Positions 24,436 through 35,050 of a DNA stretch of 59,150 nt are shown here, in pieces. Made by a program: the position numbers and the translations under genes. The stretch is taken from assembly GCA_029907605.1 (NCBI GenBank), contig JARYLO010000005.1, positions 1 to 59,150 of the forward strand. Reading direction: 5' to 3'. Every line of letters starts with the position of its first letter. Positions within the stretch are counted from its first letter, which is position 1. The notes under the pieces are model-generated. The model was not told the origin of the DNA, did not search any database, and saw only the letters and a list, made by a program, of their open reading frames with translations. This DNA is from Sedimentisphaerales bacterium (GTDB lineage: Bacteria > Planctomycetota > Phycisphaerae > Sedimentisphaerales > Anaerobacaceae).

Positions 24436-27000
24436 ATGGGTGACATGATAGGAAGATATGATTTTAGGACTATAGAGCAGAAGTGGCAGAGGTATTGGCT
24501 GCAGCACAAGACCTTCCGCGCGGTAGATGGCGATAGGTCCAGGCCCAAGTACTACGTCCTGGACATGTTCCCATATCCCAGTGGGCAGGGCCTACATGTA
24601 GGCCACCCTGAGGGCTATACTGCAAGCGATATCGTGGCCAGGTATAAACGGATGAAGGGCTTCAATGTCCTGCATCCTATGGGCTGGGATGCATTTGGTC
24701 TGCCTGCAGAGCAGTATGCGGTCCAGACCGGCACCGACCCTGCGATCACGACCGCCAGGAACATCCAGAACATGAAGAGGCAGATCCAGTCTCTTGGATT
24801 CAGCTACGACTGGGATAGGGAGATAGCCACCACCGACCCCAGGTATTACAAGTGGACGCAATGGATCTTCCTGAAGTTCTACAACAGCTACTACGACGAT
24901 CAGCTCCAGAAGGCAAGGCCTATAGAGGAACTGCCAATACCAGACCAGGTCAAGGCCCAAGGCCAGCAGGCGGTCCGCAGATACGTTGACGAGCACCGAT
25001 TGGCATACGAGGCAGAGGTACCGGTCAATTGGTGTCCTGCACTCGGGACTGTGCTTGCGAATGAGGAGGTGGTCAACGGTCGCAGCGAGCGTGGAGGCCA
25101 TCCTGTGATCAGGAAGCCCATGCGCCAGTGGATGCTGCGGATCACCAAATATGCGGAAAGGCTGCTTGCAGACCTGCATGAACTGGACTGGCCTGCCTCC
25201 ATAAAGAAGTTGCAGGCAGATTGGATCGGCAAGAGCATCGGGGCCGAGGTCTGTTTTCAGATCGATGGCTCAGACCAGGTGATAAGGGTCTTTACCACCA
25301 GGCCCGACACCCTGTTCGGCGCGACCTATATGGTCCTTGCACCCGAACATCCGCTGGTAGACAGGATCACGACAGATCAGTATCGGCAGGCAGTAGAGGC
25401 ATACAGGCAGCAGGCAGCCACAAAGAGCGACCTGGACAGGACCGACCTTGCGAAGGAGAAGACCGGGGTCTTCACTGGTGCATATGCCATCAACCCTGTC
25501 AATGGCCAGCGTATCCCCATATGGATAGCCGACTATGTCTTGATCGGTTATGGGACTGGGGCAATCATGGCAGTACCTGCACACGACGAGCGGGACTTCG
25601 AGTTTGCAAAGAAGTACGACCTGCCTATCGTCCAGGTGGTTGAGCCGCCCGATCCTCAATTGTCACAGCAGCTCAAGGCAGGCCAGGTCTGCTATACAGG
25701 TGAAGGCAGGGCGATAAACAGCGGGCAGTTCGACGGGCTTACTACTGCCGAGTTCAAAGAGGCGATCGTAAGGTGGCTCGAGGCCAGGGGTGTGGGCCGT
25801 CATGCAGTCAGTTATAAGCTGAGGGATTGGCTGTTCAGTAGACAAAGATATTGGGGTGAGCCATTCCCGATACTGCACCTGCCTGATGGCAGCAAGATCT
25901 GTCTAGACGAGAAAGACCTGCCCTTGACGCTTCCTGCCATGCAGGACTTCAGGCCCACCGGTACAGAGGATCCACCGCTTACAAAGGCAAAGGATTGGCT
26001 ATACGTCAGACTTCCAGATGGGACCATTGCCAGGCGGGAGGCCAACACGATGCCACAGTGGGCAGGCAGTTGTTGGTATTACCTCAGGTACCTGGACCCA
26101 CACAACGATCAGCAATTCTGCAGCCGAGACAGACAGGAATACTGGATGCCTGTAGACCTTTATATAGGTGGTGCAGAGCATGCGGTACTCCACCTATTGT
26201 ATGCTAGGTTTTGGCACAAGTTCCTCTACGATTTGGGGTATGTGACCACCAAGGAGCCATTCCAGAAGCTGGTCAATCAAGGGATGATACTCGGCGAAGA
26301 CGGCCAGAAGATGAGCAAGTCTAGGGGCAACGTGATAAACCCTGATCATGTGGTAGAGCAATATGGTGCAGACTCCATGAGGCTCTATGAGATGTTCATG
26401 GGGCCACTGGAGTTGATAAAGCCGTGGAGTACACAAGGCCTCGAGGGCCTCCATCGGTTCCTGCAGAGGACCTGGAGGATGATCATAGATGAACAGACTG
26501 GCCAGGTATCGCAGGCCATACGCGACATAGAGCCTGAGGAGCAAACGGCAAGGCTCCTTCACCAGACCATAAAGAAGGTCACTGAGGACATAGAGCGGCT
26601 TGCATTCAACACGGCCATCAGCCAGATGATGATCCTTGTAAACCACCTCAGCAAGCTGGCTGTCAGGCCAAGAAGGGTGATCGAGACCTTTGTATTGTTG
26701 CTGTCCCCGTTTGCCCCACACATTTGTGAGGAGATCTGGCAGAGGTTGGGCCATACTGAGACCCTGGCCTACGAGCCATGGCCGACGTATGATCCTGAAT
26801 TGGTAAAGGAGCCAGAAATCGAGCTGGCGGTCCAGGTGCTTGGCAAGATCAAGGATAGGATCGTTGTGCCCATGGATGCAGATGATACCCAGATCCAGGC
26901 ACTTGCATTGGCTAGTCCAAAGGTCCAGGCGGCTTTGGCAGGTCGCCAGCCCAAGAAGATGATTGTGGTCAAGTGGAGGCTGGTTAATATCATTGTCTGA
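24436..27000 (+). CDS. leuS: Leucyl-tRNA synthetase
   Basis: 854 residues, full length for bacterial LeuRS. The class I HIGH motif appears as [19 protein letters not shown]. The editing domain has [20 protein letters not shown] and [17 protein letters not shown]. The KMSKS loop is [13 protein letters not shown]. The anticodon-binding and C-terminal domains are complete. The enzyme charges tRNA-Leu in the cytoplasm. An AAGAAGGG ribosome site lies just before ATG 24436; ATG 24445 is an alternative. It is divergent from the zinc operon and followed after one base by the CYTH gene. Confidence 0.97.
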   Translation: MGDMIGRYDFRTIEQKWQRYWLQHKTFRAVDGDRSRPKYYVLDMFPYPSGQGLHVGHPEGYTASDIVARYKRMKGFNVLHPMGWDAFGLPAEQYAVQTGTDPAITTARNIQNMKRQIQSLGFSYDWDREIATTDPRYYKWTQWIFLKFYNSYYDDQLQKARPIEELPIPDQVKAQGQQAVRRYVDEHRLAYEAEVPVNWCPALGTVLANEEVVNGRSERGGHPVIRKPMRQWMLRITKYAERLLADLHELDWPASIKKLQADWIGKSIGAEVCFQIDGSDQVIRVFTTRPDTLFGATYMVLAPEHPLVDRITTDQYRQAVEAYRQQAATKSDLDRTDLAKEKTGVFTGAYAINPVNGQRIPIWIADYVLIGYGTGAIMAVPAHDERDFEFAKKYDLPIVQVVEPPDPQLSQQLKAGQVCYTGEGRAINSGQFDGLTTAEFKEAIVRWLEARGVGRHAVSYKLRDWLFSRQRYWGEPFPILHLPDGSKICLDEKDLPLTLPAMQDFRPTGTEDPPLTKAKDWLYVRLPDGTIARREANTMPQWAGSCWYYLRYLDPHNDQQFCSRDRQEYWMPVDLYIGGAEHAVLHLLYARFWHKFLYDLGYVTTKEPFQKLVNQGMILGEDGQKMSKSRGNVINPDHVVEQYGADSMRLYEMFMGPLELIKPWSTQGLEGLHRFLQRTWRMIIDEQTGQVSQAIRDIEPEEQTARLLHQTIKKVTEDIERLAFNTAISQMMILVNHLSKLAVRPRRVIETFVLLLSPFAPHICEEIWQRLGHTETLAYEPWPTYDPELVKEPEIELAVQVLGKIKDRIVVPMDADDTQIQALALASPKVQAALAGRQPKKMIVVKWRLVNIIV

Positions 27001-27001
27001 T

Positions 27002-27535
27002 ATGGCACTAGAGATAGAGACAAAGCTCAAGATCGATTCATTAGAGCCGCTCAGGCAGAGACTGATCCTGGCAAATGCCCAGTTTGTTGGCGATGTGGTA
27101 CAGCAGGATGACTACTACGATGACACGCTGCATCGTATGCTGAAAAGTGATAGATGCCTGCGAGTCCGCAAGGAGTCTGACAGCAGGGGCGACATGACCA
27201 TACTCTTCTACAAGGGTCCAAAGCACCCTTCCAAGATGAAGGTCAGGGATGAGCTAAAGGTTGCGGTCAGCGATGGCCAGGCCTTGGCAGAGATCCTGAC
27301 CGCACTTGGCTACAAGAAGGCCTTGACCGTCCATAAGAAGCGAGGCATGTGGCAGATGGATGGCTGCATCGTCTGCCTGGACGAGGTGCAAGGGCTCGGC
27401 AGCTTCGTAGAGATCGAAGGACCTGATGAACAGGCCATCCTGGATGTGCAGAGGTCCTTGGGCCTCGAAGGCCTGGCCCACATCGGCAAGGGCTATGCCG
27501 CCATGTTGGCTGCCAAGGCCAAGGCTGGCGACTAG
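27002..27535 (+). CDS. CYTH-domain protein (CyaB/thiamine-triphosphatase-like)
   Basis: 177 residues starting MALEIETKLKID, the ExExK signature of the CYTH tunnel fold. The pattern YYDDTLHRMLKSDRCLRVRK and EIEGPDEQAI supplies the remaining acidic and basic tunnel residues. Members act on triphosphates (adenylate cyclase class IV, thiamine triphosphate or inorganic triphosphate); which applies here is open. The ATG lies one base after the leuS stop, so it is co-transcribed with leuS and the lipid kinase. Confidence 0.87.
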   Translation: MALEIETKLKIDSLEPLRQRLILANAQFVGDVVQQDDYYDDTLHRMLKSDRCLRVRKESDSRGDMTILFYKGPKHPSKMKVRDELKVAVSDGQALAEILTALGYKKALTVHKKRGMWQMDGCIVCLDEVQGLGSFVEIEGPDEQAILDVQRSLGLEGLAHIGKGYAAMLAAKAKAGD

Positions 27536-28480
27536 ATGGAACCCTCAGATGGATCAATAACCCTGATCGTCAATCCGCGTTCAGGCCACGGCGGCAGGAG
27601 GACCTTGTGGGAGGGCCTTTGGAGGTATCTGAAGGCAAGGGGCTTTACGATCCATATTCGACACACCCGCTGCCTTGGCGATGCAAGGCAGCTTGCTGCC
27701 CAGGCTGCGATGGATCAGGCATGTGCGATGGTGATAGTTGCAGGTGGAGATGGTACCGTTAGGGAGGCGGCAGACGGACTGGCAGGCAGTGGCAAGCCCT
27801 TGATGCTCGTGCCCACAGGCACAGAGAACCTCCTGGCCAGCGAACTGGGCATCGACGACCGGATCGAAGGCCTGATCGCAATCTTCCAAAGGGGCCTTAT
27901 CAAGACCATGGATCTTGGCAGGGTAAACGGTAGGTCCTTTGCATCCGTAGTAGGCGTAGGCTTTGATGGCCAGGTGGTCCATCGCGTAGGAAAGAGGCGT
28001 AAGGGCCATATAGACTATTACGACTATCTGGAGCCACTTTGGCATACATTCTGGAGCTATCGGTTCCCGCCCATATCGGTCCGGATGGATGGTCAGCAGG
28101 TATTCTCAGGCCGAGGGCTCGCATTCGTAGGCAATACCTCCAGGTACGCCATAGGCCTACACCTATTGGGCAGGGCAGTGATCGATGATGGGCTTCTGGA
28201 CCTTTGCATATACCATTGCGGCAACAGGGCCCATCTGATCAAGCACGCAGTGATGACCACACTCAAGCGGCATATCGGGCACAGGGATGTATTCTATGGC
28301 AGGTGTAAGCACGTGGTGATCGAGTCCGTCGATCGGCCGGTCCCATGCCAGGTGGATGGTGACCAAGGCCCAGACCTACCGCTGGAGATCACTATAATCA
28401 AGGCTGGACTGAAGGTCTTGGTGCCGCCTGGTGGCAGGCCAGTAGGTGTACGGCGCAGCCTATTGCGTGCATTCAGGTGA
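27536..28480 (+). CDS. Diacylglycerol kinase-family lipid kinase
   Basis: 314 residues. Motifs: LIVNPRSGHGGR at the N-terminus, VIVAGGDGTVREAADGLAG (GGDGT nucleotide loop), VPTGTENLLASEL, and DLGRVNGRSFASVVGVGFDG. This is the DagK/YegS catalytic domain plus its C-terminal beta domain. It phosphorylates diacylglycerol or related lipids at the membrane. The start codon directly follows the CYTH stop. Confidence 0.9.
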   Translation: MEPSDGSITLIVNPRSGHGGRRTLWEGLWRYLKARGFTIHIRHTRCLGDARQLAAQAAMDQACAMVIVAGGDGTVREAADGLAGSGKPLMLVPTGTENLLASELGIDDRIEGLIAIFQRGLIKTMDLGRVNGRSFASVVGVGFDGQVVHRVGKRRKGHIDYYDYLEPLWHTFWSYRFPPISVRMDGQQVFSGRGLAFVGNTSRYAIGLHLLGRAVIDDGLLDLCIYHCGNRAHLIKHAVMTTLKRHIGHRDVFYGRCKHVVIESVDRPVPCQVDGDQGPDLPLEITIIKAGLKVLVPPGGRPVGVRRSLLRAFR

Positions 28481-28520
28481 GGATGTATCAGGCATCTATG
28501 GCACAGAAAGGGCATCCGTT

Positions 28521-29876
28521 ATGGATATAGACAGGATCAAGGATTACCTTTGGAACAACCGTCAACGTTTTCTGGATGAGCTGACGCAATTCTTGAGATT
28601 CCCCTCCATCAGCGCACAGCAGGCCCACGACAAGGACACCTTGGCTTGCGCAAAATGGATCAAGGATAGGTTGGCAGCCCTGGGCCTGAAGGCCCGTCTG
28701 GCAGACGACTCGAGCCAGCCTGTCGTGCTTGCCGTCGCAGAGGGTAGATCCGGTAGGCAGGTAGCCATCTATGGCCATTATGACGTGCAGCCTGTGGACC
28801 CATTGGATCAGTGGCACACAATGCCCTTTGAGCCGGTGATCAAGGATGGAATGATATTCGCCAGGGGGGTAAGTGACGACAAGGGCCAGCTATATGCCCA
28901 CGTGATGGCGGTTGAGGCAATCCTACGGACAGGCGGCAGGTTGCCTTCTACGGTGGTCTTCCTTTTGGAGGGGCAAGAGGAGTCCGGCGGAGACCACCTT
29001 GCAAGATTCCTGCAATCGGACAAGGACATTAGGCCAGAGGCAGTGATGGTCTCGGATAGCTCCATGTACGACCAGCAGACCCCAGCCTTGACCTACGGCC
29101 TGAGGGGTATAGTTGCCATGGAGCTGATTGTCAAGGCCCTGGCAAAGGATGTGCACTCAGGCACATATGGTGGGGCAGTGGCAAACCCTGCCATAGTCTT
29201 GTCGTGGTTGCTTTCGCGTTGCCTGGGGCCTGACGGCAGGATCCAGATACCTGGGATCTATGACGATGTCCTACCTCTGGCGGATTGGGAAAGGGAGAAT
29301 ATCCGCAAACTTGCCTTTGACGATCAAGGGCTTATTACACAGCTTGGTGCCAAAGGATTGTTTGGCGAACCCCGCTATTCTATGCTAGAGAGGATGTGGG
29401 CAAGGCCCACATTCGAGATAAATGGGCTTATAAGCGGCTACACAGGCCAAGGGGCAAAGACGATCATCCCTGCAGAGGCCTGTGCAAAGATCAGCATGCG
29501 ACTTGTGCCGGATCAGCGGCCAGAAAGGGTCCAGGCCTTGGTCAGGGACTATCTGGAGCGGGTCTGTCCAAACACCGTTGACCTCCAGATCCACCACCTG
29601 CACGCAAGTGGACCGATCCTGTTCGACATACAACATCCAATGATGCGTAAGGCGGCAGATGCACTGCGTATAGGGTTTGGCAGGCAGCCGGTGTTCATCA
29701 GGTGCGGCGGCTCCATACCTGTTGTGGAGCAATTCGTCCAGAAATGGCAGTGCCCGGTACTGCTGATGGGCTTTGGTCAGGATAGCGATGGCGCACACAG
29801 CCCAAACGAGCACTTCAGCATCCAGTCACTGTTCAACGGTGCCCTTGCATCTGCTGCACTACTGTTGAGTCTTTGA
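28521..29876 (+). CDS. M20-family dipeptidase
   Basis: 451 residues from ATG 28521 (the upstream extension overlaps the kinase gene). Metal-site motifs are in order: AIYGHYDVQPVDP, ARGVSDDKGQLYAHV, FLLEGQEESGG and, near the end, GFGQDSDGAHSPNEHF. The dimerisation (lid) domain lies between (KDVHSGTYGGAVANPAIV). Cytosolic di/tripeptidases of the M20 group have exactly this plan. It ends with its stop abutting the mutS stop on the opposite strand. Confidence 0.93.
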   Translation: MDIDRIKDYLWNNRQRFLDELTQFLRFPSISAQQAHDKDTLACAKWIKDRLAALGLKARLADDSSQPVVLAVAEGRSGRQVAIYGHYDVQPVDPLDQWHTMPFEPVIKDGMIFARGVSDDKGQLYAHVMAVEAILRTGGRLPSTVVFLLEGQEESGGDHLARFLQSDKDIRPEAVMVSDSSMYDQQTPALTYGLRGIVAMELIVKALAKDVHSGTYGGAVANPAIVLSWLLSRCLGPDGRIQIPGIYDDVLPLADWERENIRKLAFDDQGLITQLGAKGLFGEPRYSMLERMWARPTFEINGLISGYTGQGAKTIIPAEACAKISMRLVPDQRPERVQALVRDYLERVCPNTVDLQIHHLHASGPILFDIQHPMMRKAADALRIGFGRQPVFIRCGGSIPVVEQFVQKWQCPVLLMGFGQDSDGAHSPNEHFSIQSLFNGALASAALLLSL

Positions 29877-32510
29877 TCAGTCCTGAGGGGCCAACCTCTG
29901 CTTTATCTGATAAAGCAGGTTGATCGCCTCGATGGGCGTAAGTCTTTCTACATCTGCAGCCTTGAGCTGCTCGATCACATCCCTTTGCACCTGATCAAAT
30001 AGCGTCCCTGCCGGCTGTTGCGCATCTTGAGGCCTGCCAATCCCTTGCGTCTGGTTCTGGAATGTAGCCTGCAGATGTGCAAGGATCTGCCTTGCCCTCT
30101 GGACGACCGCCTCTGGTATGCCTGCAAGCCTTGCAACATGTATCCCATAGCTCTTGTCCGTACCGCCTGGCTCGATCCTGTGCAGGAATATCACCTGGTC
30201 TGCCCACTCCCGCACAACCACATTGTAGTTCCTGATATTCTCGAATAGCGCAGCCAACTCCGTCAATTCATGGTAATGAGTGGCAAAGAGGGTCCTGCAC
30301 CTGATCTTGGTGGCGATGTGTTCTGCTATTGCCCATGCAAGTGCCAGGCCATCGTATGTACTAGTGCCGCGGCCTACCTCGTCTAATATGACCAAGGACC
30401 TGCCTGTGGCATTGTTGAGGATGTTGGCGGTCTCGATCATCTCTACCATGAATGTGGATTGGCCCCTGCCCAATTCATCTGACGCCCCAACCCTAGTGAA
30501 GATCTTGTCCACAATACCTATCGTTGCCTCTGCTGCAGGTATGAACGATCCTGCTTGTGCCATCAGGACCAACAATGCCACCTGGCGGATGAATGTACTC
30601 TTGCCGGACATGTTCGGTCCAGTGATGATCCAAAGGTCCCCCTCATTGCCACCCAGGTTCACATCATTTGGCACGAACCGACTACCCAGGATCTGCTCAA
30701 GGACTGGATGCCTGCCATCCTTGATCATAAGCTCTGGTTTGTCTGTCATCTGCGGTCTGACATATCCTCTTCGCTGTGCCACATAGGCAAAGGATTGCAG
30801 GCAGTCCAACTGTGCGATCACCTCTGCAAGCCCTTGCAACCTGGGCAGATACCCTGCAGCCTGCTGCCTCAGTCCATCGAATATGCGGATCTCCAGGTCC
30901 AGGGCCTCCTGCTGGGCAGTTAGCTGTCGATCCTGATACTGGCGCAACGGTTCGGTCTGGTACCTCTCTGCATTCTTTACCGTCTGTTTCCTGTGGTAGC
31001 CCTCAGGGATCATGCCGGCATAGGACCTGGGCACCTCTATGTAGTAACCGAAGACCTGATTGAATCCTATCTTGAGCGATTGGATGCCGGTGGCCTGGAT
31101 CTGCTCCTGCAGGTATCTATCCAGCCAGCCCTGTCCATCCTGGCAGATCCCGCGGAGCCTATCCAGCTCCTGATCGAAGCCATCCTTGATGACACCCCCT
31201 GATCGCAGGTGATTGGGGCAGTCTGGATCGATCGCCGCCACCAATATCTTGGCAAGCTCCTCCATACCGTCGCAGCCTTCGCACAATCTACCCAGTAATC
31301 GCGAGCCAAGGCCCTCCAATGCCTGTTGCAACTGCGGGATCAGTGCAAGGGTCTGACCCAAGGCAAGCAAGTCCCTTGGCCCTGCCCGGCCTGTGCATAT
31401 CCTTGCTGCGATCCGCTCTATATCAGATATCTTGGCCAACAGCTGCCGGATCTCCTGGAGCTGCCTATCCGCCTCCTTCAATACACCCACCGCATCGTGC
31501 CTGGCAACGACCGTATCTATATCAGCAGATGGCTGGCAAAGCCACCTCCTCAAGAGCCGCCTTCCCATACCGGTAAGGGTGGAATCCAGGGATTCCAGCA
31601 GAGAACCCCTTGCACTGCCGGTCCGGATCGTCTGCAAGACCTCCAGGCTACGAAGGCTTACAGGATCTATCTGGACGATATCGGTCGGGTTATATCTCTT
31701 GATGGCCCTTATGTGCGGCAGGGCAGTCTTCTGTGTCTCGTTGAGGTACTCCAAGATCGCACCTGCTGCACAGACCAGGTCCCTATCATCTTGGCCTATA
31801 CCGAAGCCTTCCAGGGTAGATACCCCAAGGTGCTCCTGGAGCCTCTGGGCAGCATGCCTGCGGTCGAAATACCATGAGGGCCTGAAGGTGACCGATGCCC
31901 CAACGAATTGAGAGATCTGCTCTGCAAGTCGCCGTTGCCTGGCATCGAACAACTGGCCCCTCATATCTGCTAGCAGGCATTCGGAAGGTGATAGGCCTGA
32001 TAGCTCGTCAATCAGGCGATCCTGGGCAACTCGATTGGCGTAGAACCGACCTGTCGATACATCCACCCAGGCTATGGATACAGTATCACCCGTTCCATAA
32101 TGGATTGCAGCTAGATAATTCTCCTTTCCGGAATCCAGCAGGTCCTCCTCTATCACCGTACCTGGCGTAATAACCCTGACCACATCTCGTTTCACGACTC
32201 CCTTTGCGGTCCTTGGGTCCTCCACCTGCTCGCATATGGCCACCTTATAGCCTGCCTGCAAGAGGCGCTTAAGATAGGTATCTGCAGCGTGGTAGGGCAC
32301 ACCTGCCAGTGGTATCGGGTTAGGATCGCCCTTGTTACGACTGGTCAAGGCAAGGCCCAGGACCCTCGAGCAGATCTTGGCATCCTCAAAGAAGGTCTCA
32401 TAGAAGTCGCCCATGCGGAAGAACAGGATGGCATCCTGATACCTCTGCTTGAAGTATGCAAATTGTTGCATTGCTGGCGTCGACGGCTGTTGTGCCTGCC
32501 TTTGCTCCAT
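29877..32510 (-). CDS. mutS: DNA mismatch repair protein MutS
   Basis: 877 residues, full length. The mismatch-contact loop FFRMGDFYETFFEDAK carries the Phe-x-Glu. A long clamp domain follows. The ATPase has Walker A GPNMSGKSTFIRQVALL, DELGRGQSTFMVEM, Walker B SLVILDEVGRGTSTYDG and FATHYHELTEL. A C-terminal dimerisation helix is present. It recognises replication mismatches; no mutL lies in the window. It is divergent from the NagB/PIG-L gene across 80 bases. Confidence 0.97.
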   Translation of the reverse strand: MEQRQAQQPSTPAMQQFAYFKQRYQDAILFFRMGDFYETFFEDAKICSRVLGLALTSRNKGDPNPIPLAGVPYHAADTYLKRLLQAGYKVAICEQVEDPRTAKGVVKRDVVRVITPGTVIEEDLLDSGKENYLAAIHYGTGDTVSIAWVDVSTGRFYANRVAQDRLIDELSGLSPSECLLADMRGQLFDARQRRLAEQISQFVGASVTFRPSWYFDRRHAAQRLQEHLGVSTLEGFGIGQDDRDLVCAAGAILEYLNETQKTALPHIRAIKRYNPTDIVQIDPVSLRSLEVLQTIRTGSARGSLLESLDSTLTGMGRRLLRRWLCQPSADIDTVVARHDAVGVLKEADRQLQEIRQLLAKISDIERIAARICTGRAGPRDLLALGQTLALIPQLQQALEGLGSRLLGRLCEGCDGMEELAKILVAAIDPDCPNHLRSGGVIKDGFDQELDRLRGICQDGQGWLDRYLQEQIQATGIQSLKIGFNQVFGYYIEVPRSYAGMIPEGYHRKQTVKNAERYQTEPLRQYQDRQLTAQQEALDLEIRIFDGLRQQAAGYLPRLQGLAEVIAQLDCLQSFAYVAQRRGYVRPQMTDKPELMIKDGRHPVLEQILGSRFVPNDVNLGGNEGDLWIITGPNMSGKSTFIRQVALLVLMAQAGSFIPAAEATIGIVDKIFTRVGASDELGRGQSTFMVEMIETANILNNATGRSLVILDEVGRGTSTYDGLALAWAIAEHIATKIRCRTLFATHYHELTELAALFENIRNYNVVVREWADQVIFLHRIEPGGTDKSYGIHVARLAGIPEAVVQRARQILAHLQATFQNQTQGIGRPQDAQQPAGTLFDQVQRDVIEQLKAADVERLTPIEAINLLYQIKQRLAPQD

Positions 32511-32590
32511 GCCGAAGGATTATACAGACTGGATCAGCCAGGTCACCTAGATCGTGGCCTTGCCCTCTAGGCCGATTGTTGGATAATTAG

Positions 32591-35005
32591 ATGCACCTGT
32601 TGAGCATGGAAGGCAGTCATAACAAGCCAGCAAAGCACTCAGCCGGCCAAGGGCCATCGCAGCCTAGCATTACCTCGAAGGTCGAACGCCTGGCCCTGGA
32701 GCAATCTGCGTTTAGGTTTATCTACAGGCCTACCGAGAAGATCGGTGCCATAGTTGTAGACAACTTCCCTATGTTGGGCAAGCTCACCGCACTGCGTTTC
32801 CTGGAATGGGTCCAGGCAAATCCCGAGGGCGTTATCGCATTGCCCACAGGAAAGACTCCAGAGTACTTCATCAAGTACACCAGATACGTCCTCAGGACCT
32901 GGTCCAGGCCCAGTACCCAGAAGGAATTGGCAACATGGGGCCTCGATCACAGGCATAGGCCAGACATGCGTGGCCTGCGATTCGTGCAGATAGACGAGTT
33001 CTACCCCATAGACCCTAACCAGACCAACAGTTTCTACTATTACGTGCGCAGGTTCTACATCAATGGCCTTGGCCTGGATCCAAGGAAGGCCATGCTCATA
33101 GACGGCCGCAAGATAGGGCTTCGCCGAGGCGAGCGCCTGGCAGACGTCTGGCCTAACCAGCAGGTAGACCTATCCCTGCGCTACCGCCAGCCCAGGTCAT
33201 ATCTGGAGCAGAGGCAGCAGGCAGTCTTGCAGGCAGTGGATGCCTGGTGTATGGAGTATGAGGACCGGATCAGGGCCATGGGCGGCATAGGATTCTTCCT
33301 AGGAGGTATAGGCCCTGACGGACATATCGGCTTCAACATACCTGGCTCTGATCACCATTCCACCACCCGCCTTTGCCAGGTCAACTACCCAACGCAGGCA
33401 GCTGCAGCAGCAGACCTTGGCGGCATAGAGACCGTGCGAAGGTGCCTGGTCATCACGATCGGCCTAGAGACCATCACCTACAACCCCGATTGTGTTGCCA
33501 TCATCATGGCGGCAGGCGCCGCAAAGGCCAAGGTTGTGGCAACCGCCATCCAGTCAGCTGTGGATAAGCGTGTACCTGCCTCCGCCTTGCAGAAGCTGCC
33601 CAACGCCAGGTTCTATCTGACAGGCGGTGCTGCCAGCGGCCTTATGGAGCGGCGTCTGGCCCATCTGAAGGCACAGAAGGCCCTCGAACAGGCCCAGATC
33701 GAAAAGGCCCTGATAGACATATCCACATCGGCCCGCAAGCCCCTGTTGGCATTGACCAACCAGGATCTCAGATCGGACCATTTCGGAAGGCTCGTACTGG
33801 ATCGCACCGGGCTGCCTGCAAAGGCCCTTGCACAGAAGGTCCACAGGTCCATCGTGGCAAAGATCGACCGTGGCATGCAGGTAAGCGAAGACAAGTGCTT
33901 CCTTCACACAGAACCCCACCCTGACGACATCATGCTTGGCTATTTCGGCTACGTGGTCAGGCATATCCGCAGGCCTGGCAACCGCCACTACTTTATGACT
34001 GCCACAAGCGGGTTCACCTCTGTGACCAACCGCTTCCTAGGCTGGCACGTGCAGAACGCAAGGCGATTCCTCACCACCGACACCTTCAGCCAATTGATGC
34101 AGGAGGGGTATTTCAGGCCGGACGATGCCATGGCCCGCAACCGCGATGTCTGGCAATACCTCGATGGCATAGCAGCAGCCAATGAAGAGATGAAGGCAGA
34201 GGGCTGCGCACGCAGGTTCATCCGCAACCTCATCCAGCTCTACGGGTCCAAGGACAGGCCCGCAATGGCCAGGTGCCTGGATCAATTGGATCGCTACATC
34301 CAGACCGCATATCCAGGCAAGAAGGACCCCAAGCCCATCCAGCAGTTAAAGGGCATGTGCAGGGAATGGGAGGCAGAGTGCCTCTGGGGCTATCACGGCT
34401 GGAAGCCGGGGAACGTCTTCCACCTCCGCCTGCATTTCTACACAGGCGACGTATTCACCAAGGCCCCCACCTGGGGCCAGGACGTCCTGCCCATAGTAAG
34501 GCTCATGGAGCGGATCAGGCCTGATGTGGTCACCGTTGCATTCGACCCGGAGGCCAGCGGCCCTGACACCCACTACAAGGTCCTGCAGGTCATGGCAGAG
34601 GCCATAAGGACCTACCAGGCCCAGACTGGCAGGTACGACCTGCGGATCTGGGGCTACCGAAACGTCTGGTACAGGTTCGACCCATCGGAGGCGGACATCA
34701 TGGTCCCTGTAAGCCTCAACATGTTCTCCGTGGTCCGCGACGCCTTCACTAACGCCTTCTTAAGCCAAAAGGACGCCTTCTTCCCCAGCCCTGACTACGA
34801 AGGCCCTTTCTCAGACCTGGCACAGCGTATCCAGGTAGAGCAATACCAGACCATCAAGTGCTGCCTTGGAAGGGACTGGTTCTATCACCACGAAAGCCCC
34901 CTGATCAGGGCCACAAGGGGCTTTGTCTTCCTCAAGGAGATGGACTGCGACCAGTTCTATCGATCCTGCCTGCGCCTGCGGAGGGCCACAGAGGGCGTTG
35001 GGTAG
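32591..35005 (+). CDS. Fused glucosamine-6-phosphate deaminase-like (NagB) and PIG-L/LmbE deacetylase protein
   Basis: 804 residues. The N-terminal half (about 40-370) is a sugar-phosphate isomerase/deaminase: VIALPTGKTPEYF, FVQIDEFYPID and IGFFLGGIGPDGHIGFNIPG. The C-terminal half (about 430-800) opens with the PIG-L zinc motif HTEPHPDDIMLGYF and has VTVAFDPEASGPDTHYK. Such fusions occur in Planctomycetes and Bacteroidetes and suggest deacetylation plus deamination of amino sugars. A GATAAT lies just before the listed ATG, so the start may be ATG 32606 or later. Highly biased native codons. Confidence 0.88.
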   Translation: MHLLSMEGSHNKPAKHSAGQGPSQPSITSKVERLALEQSAFRFIYRPTEKIGAIVVDNFPMLGKLTALRFLEWVQANPEGVIALPTGKTPEYFIKYTRYVLRTWSRPSTQKELATWGLDHRHRPDMRGLRFVQIDEFYPIDPNQTNSFYYYVRRFYINGLGLDPRKAMLIDGRKIGLRRGERLADVWPNQQVDLSLRYRQPRSYLEQRQQAVLQAVDAWCMEYEDRIRAMGGIGFFLGGIGPDGHIGFNIPGSDHHSTTRLCQVNYPTQAAAAADLGGIETVRRCLVITIGLETITYNPDCVAIIMAAGAAKAKVVATAIQSAVDKRVPASALQKLPNARFYLTGGAASGLMERRLAHLKAQKALEQAQIEKALIDISTSARKPLLALTNQDLRSDHFGRLVLDRTGLPAKALAQKVHRSIVAKIDRGMQVSEDKCFLHTEPHPDDIMLGYFGYVVRHIRRPGNRHYFMTATSGFTSVTNRFLGWHVQNARRFLTTDTFSQLMQEGYFRPDDAMARNRDVWQYLDGIAAANEEMKAEGCARRFIRNLIQLYGSKDRPAMARCLDQLDRYIQTAYPGKKDPKPIQQLKGMCREWEAECLWGYHGWKPGNVFHLRLHFYTGDVFTKAPTWGQDVLPIVRLMERIRPDVVTVAFDPEASGPDTHYKVLQVMAEAIRTYQAQTGRYDLRIWGYRNVWYRFDPSEADIMVPVSLNMFSVVRDAFTNAFLSQKDAFFPSPDYEGPFSDLAQRIQVEQYQTIKCCLGRDWFYHHESPLIRATRGFVFLKEMDCDQFYRSCLRLRRATEGVG

Positions 35006-35050
35006 GTCAAGGCCCAAGTAGCTTGCAGTCTCTATGGCCAGGGCTTGGGG

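Noticed and set aside
26194-27030. 278-codon open frame on - strand
   Set aside because: Antisense of leuS.
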